64,000 nt of DNA from Cenococcum geophilum 1.58 (Eukaryota; Ascomycota; Dothideomycetes; Gloniales; Gloniaceae). The notes under the pieces are model-generated. The model made no database searches. It worked only from the letters and a program-made list of their open reading frames with translations, and was not told the origin of the DNA. Numbering within the stretch: position 1 is the stretch's first letter; the number at the start of each line of letters is the position of its first letter. The stretch is taken from contig KV748224.1 in the NCBI GenBank assembly GCA_001692895.1, positions 124,001-188,000 of the forward strand, read 5' to 3'. This document shows, piece by piece, positions 45,846 through 55,051 of this stretch. Made by a program: the position numbers and the translations under genes.

Positions 45846-46143
45846 TCCCACCTTAAGAATAAACTTGCCGCTACTTTTACTAAAGTGTAGAAGCTTTATA
45901 ATAATAGGGAGTAGATTTATACTAAAGAGCGGAAAGTGTTTAAGGCTTAATAAACTGCTTATGCTTATCTAGTCCGTCTTAAAAGGGTTATAAAAAGGTA
46001 CGCTCTAAAGAGTGGCGTCTTACTAAGTAAGGTCTCCGTAAGCTTAAGGCTAAAGAGGCTAAAAAGGATTCTAATTAAGTTAAAGTAGAAATGACTAATA
46101 CGCTAGCGGTAAATCTATTAGATATTTTAGTTTGTTTATTACC
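45846..46143 (-). pseudogene. Gypsy D4 3' ORF fragment (segment 1)
   Basis: On the minus strand this matches the 3' ORF of D2 at 32340-32480 (shared block around CCTTAAGCTTACGGAGACC). It is bounded by the D2 LTR on the left and Copia G on the right; it continues at 52675. TTACC at 46139-46143 is duplicated at 52670-52674. Confidence 0.7.
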
Positions 46144-46323
46144 TGTTGGTTATATAAGGTGATATTACGTAGCTACGGTTCGTAGATAGTATGATAATTG
46201 TTGTTCTTTTCGATATAGAAAGCAAAGGATCGTAAGGATCGCAGTGCCTAAGTAGGGGGCTGATGAGTTACCATAAGGGTGACTAATCAGAGACAATATA
46301 ACCTCTGTCCATATATTCCGACA
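46144..46323 (-). repeat. 3' LTR of Copia G
   Basis: 180 bp. On the plus strand TGTTGGTTATATAAGGTGAT to TTCCGACA. It contains the inverted pair GTTACC ... GGGTGAC near 46267-46290 and AAAGGATCGTAAGGATCGC. Confidence 0.85.
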
Positions 46324-46745
46324 CTAGCAGTTCTTTCTTTATACTTGTGGCGCTGTAGAAAGGCAGCAAAGTGTTGGTTTAGCTGCAGGTGGAAGCAGCA
46401 AAAGTCTGTTTAGGTAGTAGTACGGTACTAGCGGCGGTAGTAATAGTAGTTAAGTATAGAGCTTGTCTATCAGTCGGTCGGTTAATTGTAGGCGTATAGG
46501 CACGATTATTTGGGTGGTAGATCGTAGGCGTATCGGTGCAATCAGTATCGTAATAGTAGGCATAGCGGCGCTAGTGGTTTGTCGATGGTATATAGCAGTA
46601 CGGTACTAGCGTAGGGTCGGTTCCGTAGGTAGATTGGCATGGAGTCTTATTATAGGGTTGGTTCGCAGGCATATTAGTTACAATAGTTATTAGGTTCGTA
46701 GCTGCCGTAGATACTAGCAGTTCTTTCTTTTGTAGATTGCCTGCG
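46324..46745 (-). other. Low-complexity 3' region of Copia G between direct repeats
   Basis: CTAGCAGTTCTTTCTTT occurs at 46324 and again at about 46722, bracketing 0.4 kb. On the minus strand it reads as a Thr/Pro/Tyr/Ser-rich sequence (for example STAATNLITIVTNMPANQPY) continuing the gag frame. It may be the tail of the gag-like product. No pol sequence is present. Confidence 0.45.
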
Positions 46746-47645
46746 TAACTATGCCGTTCTAACCACTCCCCCCCCTATATTACTCTCTCTTTACGGTACC
46801 CTCTATAAGAACTTTTTGTCTAAATTATGCTAGTAGCCACCTCTATAGCTACCTTAGGAACTATAGGAGTCTTAAAATTCCCCTCTACGCTAAATCTTCT
46901 AAAGCTTATTAAATGTTTATAGAGAAATAGAGGCTTATTATGGAGATTGCTGCGGAGATTACTGCGGAGATTGCTGGTGGGACGGAGCTTAAGGCACGGG
47001 TTAAGATACGGCAGCTTAAGGCACTTAAAGTGTTTAATAGCCTGAGGTTATCTGTGGTGGTTGCTGCGGAGGTTCTTGCGGTAGTTCTTACGGAGATTGT
47101 TGCGGAGATTGCTGCGGAGATTGCTGCAGAGGTTGCTGCGGAGGTTCTTGCGGTGGTTCTTGCGGTAGTTATTACGGTGGTTCTTGCGGTGGTTATTGCG
47201 GAGATTCTTGCGGTGGAAGCGATAGATGCGGAACGTAAGAACTTATACGTAATTGGTGCTTAATCTCTTATAGAGTCTATTTGTGCTCTTCTTCTGCGTT
47301 AAGGACTTGCTAAATATTGTCTCTAATAGTACCCCCGTTTATAGGTATAAACACTTTATTCTCCTATAGGAAGTCTCGAAAATCCTAAATAATATAAACA
47401 TTGCTAAGTGCCCAGGTGTTGGCGGTCTATCCTACGAAATCCTCCCTAAAATATTCCTACAGCTGTAGATCGGTGTAGTGTCTACTTTGGTAGAATATAA
47501 TACGGTGTAGGAGAAAGCCGTTAACTTGTTTTGCGGTATAAGTTATTATATTAATAGTAAATTTGTCCCAATTTTCATTAATAAGTTTCGCGTACGCAGC
47601 TACCCCTAGTGGTAAGGAGTCTTTCCAGTCGTTTGGAGTAGCCAT
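46746..47645 (-). pseudogene. Copia G gag N-terminus plus Pro/Gln-rich repeat
   Basis: ATG at 47645 gives an open stretch of 62 codons to 47457 (MATPNDWKDSLPLGVAAYAK ...), homologous to the Copia F gag start. After one RIP-type stop the frame continues (GRTAN-like, then FIPINGGTIRDNI as in Copia E1's FIPIDGGSIRDNI). At 46940-47260 is a repeat of CCGCAA/CCTCCG triplets coding [17 protein letters not shown] sequence on the minus strand. The same DNA gives a long Ala/Glu/Val-rich plus-strand frame (46940-47263), which is an antisense by-product. The gag tail after the repeat is unlike E1. Such Pro/Gln tracts are common gag linkers. Confidence 0.7.
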
Positions 47646-47819
47646 ATTTTTGGAGAAAGGGAAGTGTTATCAGTGTAGGGATTGTTGTTTGGTACGCGTT
47701 CGTGGTTTGGTACGCGTTCATGACGTATATTTGCGATTATAGGGCTTAGGACCAGTTCTGGCCTTAAATCGCGAAGACTCGTAAAGCGTGTTGTTCTGTG
47801 TAATGGACGCAAGAATCTA

Positions 47820-50042
47820 ACATGCGGAACGTTGGTCCCCCAACGCAAATTTTGACCCGACTTTATGATTAATAAGCCGATTAATTAACCCAAAGCTTTA
47901 ATTTAGAGCCTTATTGTATAGAGCTTAATTAACATATACTAGTAGGTATGGATTTGTTTCGTAAATCCTATGTCTCTATCGTGCTTCGCAGTAGGGGTAA
48001 GCTTTAGGCAGAGCCTTGTGCAGAGACTTATGCAGAGCTTTAATAGAGCCTTATGTAGAGCTTTGGTAGAGCCTCGTGCAGAGCTTTATATAGAGCCTTG
48101 CGCAGAGCCACGTATAGACATATAGGCGTGCAAACGTGCAGCTGTTTATTCTGGCGATTAATTATAGAGACATTTATAGAGACGATTGTATAGGTAATTG
48201 TATAGGCAATTGTATAGGCGTTTAATTGATCGTTTGTACGGGCGTTTATATGGGCAATTAATTAATTGATTAATTGTATGGACGTTTGTAGAGCTATGCG
48301 TAAAGCTATGCATAGAGCCATTTATAGAGCCGTTCGTATAGGCATTTATATAGGCAATTAATCGATTAATCGACTAATTATATGGGCATTTGTACGGGCG
48401 ATTGTGTAGACGTTTATAGAGCCGTTATAGAGCCGTTTATATAGACGATTATAGAGCCTTTCTAGTATATTAGTGCTGTATAGTAGAGCTTTAGAGCTCC
48501 GTATTAAGCTTTAAGTAGAGCTTTAAGTAGAGCTTTAAGTAGAGCTTTAAGTAAAGCTTTAAGTAGGGTTTTAAGCTTAAGGGGGAGACCCCCTTAGACC
48601 CCCCCTAGGGACTACGTGCTCTATTTACCGCGTGGGCAGGGCTCTTGTAGAGGCTTTAGTAGAGTATTTAGTAGAGCTTTTACAGAGCTCTATACAGAGC
48701 TTTGGTAGAGCTTCGTGTAGAGCTTTAGTGGAGCTTCGTACAGAGCTTTAGTAGAGCTTCGTGCAGAACTTTAGCAGAGTTTTATATAGAGCTTCTTGTA
48801 GAGCTTTGGCAGAGCTTTATATAGAGCCTTGTGCAGAGCCACATGCAGGTGTTTACACGGGCGATTAACTGCAGAGACGTTTGTAGAGACGATTGTATAG
48901 GCAATTACATAGACGTTTAATTAATCGTTCATATGGGCGTTTGATTAATTGATTGTATGGGCGTTCGTACGGGCGATTATATAGACGTTTGTAGAGCCGT
49001 TTATAGAGTCGTTCGTGTAGACAATTATAGAGCCTTCCTAGTATATCAGTACTGCGTATTAGTAGAGCTTTAAAGCTCCGTATTAAGCTTCAAGTAGAGC
49101 TTTAAGTAGAGCTTCGAGTAAAGCTTTAAGTAGGGTTTTAAGCTTAAGGGGGAGACCCCCTTAGACCCCCCCTGCGCACTGCGTGCTCTATTTATTACGT
49201 AGGCAGAGCTCTTACAGAGGCTTTAGTAGAGGCTTTAGTAGAGCTTTTAGTAGAGCTTTTGCAGAGCTTCGTACGGAGGTTCGTATAGAGCTTTTGTAAA
49301 GCTTTAGTAGAGCTCTATATAGAGCTTTAATAGAGCTTTAAGTAGAGCTTTGAGCAGAGCTTTATATAGGCGTTTGTGTAGGCGTTTATGTAGGCGTTTA
49401 TATAGACGTTTGTAGAGACAATCGTATAGATATTTATACGGACAATTGTATAGGCAATTGTAGATGTTTGTAGAGACGTTTATACGGGTATCTAATTAAT
49501 TATATAGGCGTTTAATCGATTAATTGTATAGACGTTTAATTGATCGATCGTATGGGCGTTCATATGGGCGATTGTGTAAACGTTTGTAGAGCTATTTGTA
49601 GAGCCGTTTATACGGACGATTATATAGGCAATTATAGAGCCGTCGTAGAGGTATTTATAGAGATGTTTATAAAGATAATTATAAGACTTCCTAGTATATT
49701 AGTGCTGCGTATTAGTGGAGATTTAGAGCTTTGTATAGGGCATTAAGCAAAGCTTCGAGTAGAGCTTTAAGGGGAGATCCCTTAGACCCCCCTGCGCACT
49801 TTATATTCTATTTCACTGCGTAGCTAGTATACTAGGTAGGTAGAGGTGTTGCAAAGCCTTTAGTAGAGCTTTTGGTAAAGCTTAGTGCAGAGCCCTTGCA
49901 GAGCTTTTAGTGTTTTAAAGTTCGTCACGTGGATTCTGCCACAACTTACTACACGCAACATTTTTTAAACTAATTAAAAGCTAGCTTGGCAAAGTTTGAA
50001 ATCTAGGACCCGAAAATATAGACCATTTATACCTCGGGTCAA
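47820..50042 (-). mobile_element. Helitron2-like non-autonomous unit 1
   Basis: 2223-bp unit with the marks of a rolling-circle element, read on the minus strand. The 5' end is TTGACCCGAGG (terminal TTGACCCG at 50035-50042 as CGGGTCAA on plus). The 3' end has the inverted CGGGTCAA (47852-47859) followed by a hairpin CGTTGG-GGGA-CCAACG (47830-47845) and the terminus GCATGT. This asymmetric inverted repeat plus end hairpin is the Helitron2/Helentron layout. There is no target-site duplication. No Rep-helicase gene. The interior is three repeats of about 0.6 kb made of GTAGAGCTTTA-type and GGCGTTTATATAG-type minisatellites. Confidence 0.7.
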
Positions 50043-52030
50043 ATATGCGGAACGTTAGTCCCCTAACGCAAATTTTGACCCAACTTTATAATTAATAAGC
50101 CGATTAATTAACCTAAAGCTTTAATTTAGAGCCTTATTATATAGAGCTTAATTAACATATACTAGTAGGTATAGATTTGTTTTATAAATCCTATGTCTCT
50201 ATTATACTTCGTAATAGGGGTAAGCTTTAGGCAGAGCCTTATATAGAGACTTATATAGAGCTTTAATAGAGCCTTATGTAGAGCTTTAGTAGAGCCTTAT
50301 ATAGAGCTTTATATAGAGCCTTGCGTAGAGCCACGTATAGATATATAGGCGTGCAAATATATAGCCGTTTATTCTGGCGATTAATTATAGAGACATTTAT
50401 AGAGATGATTGTATAGGCAATTGTATAGGCAATTATATAGGCGTTTAATTGATTATTTATACGGGCGTTTATATAGGCAATTAATTAATTAATTAATTGT
50501 ATAGATGTTTGTAGAGCTGTGCGTAAAGCCATATATAAAGCTATTTATAGAGCCGTTCGTATAGGCATTTATATAGGCAATTAATTGATTAATTGACTAA
50601 TTATATAAGCGTTTATACGGGCGATTGTGTAGACATTTATAGAGCTATTATAGAGCCGTTTGTGTAGACGATTATAGAGCCTTTTTAGTATATTAGTGCT
50701 ATATAGTAGAGCTTTAGAGCTCCGTATTAAGCTTTAAGTAGAGCTTCGAGTAGAGCTTTAAGTAGAGCTTTAAGTAAAGCTTTAAGTAGGGTTTTAAGCT
50801 TAAGGGGGAGACCCCCTTGGACTCCCCCTGGGGACTACGTACTCTATTTACTGCGTAGGCAGGGCTCTTACAGAGGCTTTAGTAGAGTGTTTAGTAGAGC
50901 TTTTATAGAGCTCTATATAGAGCTTCGGTAGAGCTTTATATAGAGCTTTAGTAGAGCTTTATATAGAGCTTCAGTAGAGCTTCGTGCAGAACTTTAGTAG
51001 AGCTTCATATAGAGCTTTATATAGAGCTTCGGTAGAGCTTCGTACAGAGCCTTGTACAGAGCCACATGCAGGCGTTTACACGGGCGATTAACTGCAGAGA
51101 CGTTTATAGAGACGATTGTATAGGCAATTGCATAGATGTTTGATTGATCGTTCGTATGGGCGTTTGATTGATTAATTATATGGGCGTTTGTACGGGCGAT
51201 TGTGCAGACATTCGTAGAGCCGTTTATAGAGTCGTTCGTATAGACGATTATAGAGCCTTCCTAGTATATCAGTGCTGCGTGTTAGTAGAGCTTTAAAGCT
51301 CCGTATTAAGCTTCGAGTAGAGCTTTAAGTAGAGCTTCGAGTAGAGCTTTAAGTAGAGCTTCGAGTAAAGCTTTAAGTAGGGTTTTAAGCTTAAGGGGGA
51401 GACCCCCTTGGACCCCCCCTGCGCACTACATACTCCATTTATTATATAGGCAGAGCTCTTATAGAGGCTTTAGTAGAGACTTTGGTAGAGCTTTTAGTAG
51501 AGCTTTTGCAGAGCTTTATACAGAGGTTTATATAGAGCTTTTGTAGAGCTTTAGTAGAGCTCTATATAGAGCTTTAATAGAGCTTCAAGTAGAGCTTTAA
51601 GCAAAGCTTTATATAGGCGTTCGTGTAGGCATTTGTGTAAGCGTTTATATAGACGTTTATAGAGACAATCGTATAGATATTTGTACGGACAATTATATAG
51701 GCGATTATAGATGTTTATAGAGACGTTTATACGGGCATCTGATTAATTATATAGGCGTTTAATCGATTAATTATATAGACGTTTAATTAATCGATCGTAT
51801 GGGCGTTTGTATAGGCGATTATATAGACGTTTATAGAGCCGTTTATAGAGCCGTTTATATAGATAATTATATAGGCAATTATAGAGCCGTCGTAGAGGTG
51901 TTTATAGAGATGTTTATAGAGATAATTATAAGACTTCCTAGTATATTAGTGCTGTGTATTAGTAGAGATTTAGAGCTTTATATAGGGCATTAAGCAAAGC
52001 TTCAAGTAGAGCTTTAAGGGGAGATCCCTT
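48581..52030. repeat. Six higher-order repeat anchors GGGGGAGACCCCC
   Basis: Each 0.6-kb internal repeat ends in CTTAAGGGGGAGACCCCCTT followed by a C-rich run and a CGCACT...CTCTATTT motif, at about 48581, 49148, 49771, 50814, 51395 and 52018 (the third in each unit is a shorter GGGGAGATCCC form). The anchor itself can fold into a short G/C stem. Between anchors lie arrays of AGAGCTTTAGT and GCAATTGTATAGGC units. Confidence 0.75.
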
Positions 52031-52289
52031 GGACCCCCCTACGCACTTTATGTTCTATTTTACTGCGTAGCTAGTATACTAAGTAGGTAGAGGTGTTGCA
52101 AAGCCTTTAGTAGAGCTTTTAGTAGAGCTTAGTGCAGAGCCCTTATAGAGCTTTTGGTGTTTTAAAGTTCGTCACGTGGATTCTGCTACAACTTACCGCG
52201 CGCAACATTTTTTAAACCAATTAAAAGCTAGCTTGGCAAAGTTTGAAATTTAGGACCCGAAAATATAGACTACTCGTACCTCGGGTTAA
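50043..52289 (-). mobile_element. Helitron2-like non-autonomous unit 2 (tandem copy)
   Basis: 2247-bp direct tandem copy of the previous unit, joined end to start without spacer (CGGGTCAA then ATATGCGGAACG at 50035-50054). It has the same termini (CGGGTTAA at 52282-52289) and hairpin. It differs mostly by C/T and G/A changes. The right flank TAATTTAGG plus the left flank GAATCT reconstruct the empty site seen in Copia F near 39155-39170 (GAATCCGTAATCTTAG), showing no duplication. Confidence 0.7.
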
Positions 52290-52499
52290 TAATTTAGGAA
52301 AGGCTTAGGACCAGTTCTGGCCTTTAAATCCTTAGATTTATAGAAGAGTTCTATTTAAGGTTTAGGACTAGTTCTAACCTTAAAAGATAGCTTCCTTTAG
52401 CACGAGTAGCACTGGTATAGTAGCTCGTTTCTTCTTAGTGGAATACCTTGCTGTTCTATAGTATAATAGTAAAGTTAACTACTAATCAGTGTTGGTTAC
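52290..52499 (-). other. 5' leader of Copia G (right part)
   Basis: Continues the Copia leader after the Helitron2-like insertion; co-linear with 39165-39369 of Copia F, with two of the GGACTAGTTCTAACC palindromes. CTAATCAGTG next to the LTR is the primer-binding side. Confidence 0.7.
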
Positions 52500-52669
52500 A
52501 TAAGGTGATATCATGTAGCTACGGTTCGTAGATAGTATAATAATTATTATTCTTTTTGATGTAGAAAGCAAAGGATCGTAAGGATCGCAGTGCCTAAGTA
52601 GGGGGCTGATAAGTTACTCTAAGGGTAACTAATCAGAGACAATATAACCTCTGTCTATATATTCCGACA
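52500..52669 (-). repeat. 5' LTR of Copia G
   Basis: 170 bp, TGTTGGTTACATAAGGTGAT to TTCCGACA, followed by the TTACC duplication. Confidence 0.87.
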
Positions 52670-52674
52670 TTACC

Positions 52675-54483
52675 CTTAACTAATCCCTTTATTTTTAGCT
52701 CCTTTTTAATATTACCTAACCCTTTTTATTTTAATACTCCTATACCTTTTTATAGTATTTTTTAGGTTCTATAGTAGTTCCTAAGTAGTTTTATTATAGC
52801 CTATCTACTTAACCTTATACTATATTTTATTATTAACATCCCTATAACTAATAATCTTTAAAACTTACTATTTATCTTCTTTTTACCCTCTATACGTATT
52901 TACTTTATAGATTAATAGCTTAATATTCCTATATACTAGCTCTAGTATTATACTATACTATATAGGGTAGATCTTTATTTTAGCTAATAGGTTTAATTTA
53001 AATATAATTAGTAAAATTTTTTATATAATTTTATAAGGTCCTAGTTTAATATAGTTTAACTTCTTACTTAGTTATTAACCTTTAAATTTTTTATATAGTA
53101 GCTATACTTTATCCCCCTCTTTAAGATCTATTCCCTTAAATCTCTTAGTATTATAGTACTTTTTTATTTTTTTATACTATCTTTACTAATTCTATAAGGT
53201 TTATATAAAGATTAATTAGTATATTTATTCTTTCTTTAGCTATACTACTTATTTTCTTTACTTATTATAGTAATAATAATATTCTTAACTTATATCCGTA
53301 ATTTGCCTTAAATAATAATATACCTATTCCTTTTTATAGTGTTATATTATATATAAACTATATAATTAGTAATAATAATACCTAATTATTCTGCGCGTAA
53401 TTAATATAATATCTTAAATACTATTTTAGCGTCTAATTTAATCCTTTTATTTAACCGTCTGTTTATAGGTAATATACTATTAATATTACTACGTAAACCC
53501 CTTATTCCGCTAAAAATACCTTCTAAAATACTGTTATAAATCTTAGATCTTTATTTAATATAATTTTACTTAGTACTCTATATCTTATAAATACTTCCTT
53601 AATATAAATCTTAGTAATATTTTTCGCTAAGATTTCTTCTATATATGCTATAAAGTAGCCCTATTTAGTTAACTTATCTACTATTATAAGGATTATATTA
53701 TACTCCTATTTAGTAATAGGATTTCTTAACTTTAGTAACTTAATAATAAAGTCCTATAATATAACCCTCTATAGTCTCTTTAGTATTTTAATAAGTTATA
53801 GCCCCCTATATAGCTTATATCTTATTAATTTATTTCTTTAGTAATTTAGATATTCTTTTATTACTTTTTTAGTAATACCTTAAATTCCGTTAATAATATA
53901 TTCTTTTAAAGTCTTAACACTAAGCCTATTACTCCGTTATGTCCTTAAGTTATTCCCCTATAAAAATATTCTATAAAATACTTTATAATATTTCTTAGAA
54001 TATACTTTACTTCTTAGTTTTTATATATATTTATTTCTAGATCTTCTAGCTATATTTCTAAAATTCTTTATACCTAAAAGCTTTTTAGTATCTTATAGAC
54101 TTTTTTTAGTTTATTATCCTCTTAAGTTACTACTAGCTTAGGGTAATTATATTTAATTAATCTATTCTCATCTTTATATAGTATTACTCCTAATAGTTTC
54201 TTATTATTTTATAATTTAGCTTTTCTACTAAGTATATTTACTCTTATATTTTTAGTTCCTTTAGTACACTAAATCTTAAAATAGTATTTTATAAATATCT
54301 CTACCTATTTAACCTATCTCTAATTAAGTTCTTTTATTATTAAAAACCCTATTAAGTTCTTCTAATCTATTTTAACTATAAATAATTTTTTTACGCCTTA
54401 TAAGAATACTCTTTATTTCTTAAGTACTATAACTATACCTAATAACTTCTTATTATAGATGTTATAGTTTAGTTTTAGTAATA
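52675..54483 (-). pseudogene. Gypsy D4: RNase H, integrase, chromodomain (segment 2)
   Basis: Minus-strand, very heavily RIPed relative of Gypsy D. Reading down from 54483 it covers RNase H (LKLNYNIYNKKLLG-like, near 54450-54480), the integrase zinc-binding region (about 53900), integrase core (about 53480-53720), then chromodomain (about 52700-52860, in line with IISYRDVNNKI in D2). It is truncated at 54483 where Gypsy M starts. The 3' ORF is at 45846-46143. Confidence 0.75.
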
Positions 54484-54652
54484 TTGTGGTGGTGTAGATT
54501 GGACGACGTCTAGTGCCTTGGCATTTTCCTGTATTTATAGAGCCTTCGGCTTCCTTCCTTCTTTCCTCTATTATATACATCACGACTCTACCAGTTACCG
54601 GAAATACACTCTTTTCTTTCTTTCTTACTGACTGTTTTACTAACTAATTACG

Positions 54653-54690
54653 ACCGACCGACCGACCGACCGACAAACAGACAGACAGCA
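54653..54690. repeat. (GACC)n / (ACAG)n microsatellite
   Basis: About seven GACC/GACA tetramers followed by ACAGACAGACAGC in the LTR/leader region of Gypsy M. Confidence 0.85.
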
Positions 54691-55051
54691 CCGTGACTTT
54701 CCTATCTTAGAGAGGTCGTACCCTCCCACATATTTTATGGCATTCCACGTGGGGACGACGGCAAGCTCTTTGGATTAGAAGTCTAGTGCTACATATACAG
54801 GAGACACGCAGAAACATACTACGACTATAAAAGAACCGCCAGCTGCAGAAGAACGACCAGCTGCGGAAGAACCGCCAGCTAGATAGACGAGACAGTAGAA
54901 GAGAACCAGGCAGTATCGGCCAGTAAGGGGAACCAGGCAGTACCGGAAAAAGACAGGACAGCCAGACTTAACGCATAGGCTAAAGAGTGGCAATAAGAAG
55001 CAAAAGACTATGGGTCTATTAACCTAAATCGGATTTCTTTGCCACCTTGAC

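Larger units (their letters stand above)
46144..52669 (-). mobile_element. Copia G, internally deleted, TSD TTACC, containing two Helitron2-like units
   Basis: LTRs at 46144-46323 (180 bp) and 52500-52669 (170 bp). On the plus strand they begin TGTTGGTTA and end TTCCGACA. TTACC occurs on both sides. The leader and gag N-terminus resemble Copia F, but integrase, RT and RNase H are absent, so the element is non-autonomous. Without the nested units (47820-52289) it is about 2.06 kb. Confidence 0.88.

Noticed and set aside
46940-47263. Open plus-strand frame rich in Ala, Glu, Val and Ile
   Set aside because: It is the antisense of the Pro/Gln triplet array in the Copia G gag; composition is explained by the repeat.
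49540-51993. Two similar small open frames (49540-49746 and 51799-51993)
   Set aside because: Same position in the two tandem 2.2-kb units and made of the minisatellite arrays; not independent genes.
54775-54993. Minus-strand open frame with Cys/Val/Gly-rich repeats
   Set aside because: Lies in the leader of Gypsy M over a short imperfect repeat (CCAGCTGCGGAAGAACGACC type); no recognisable domain.
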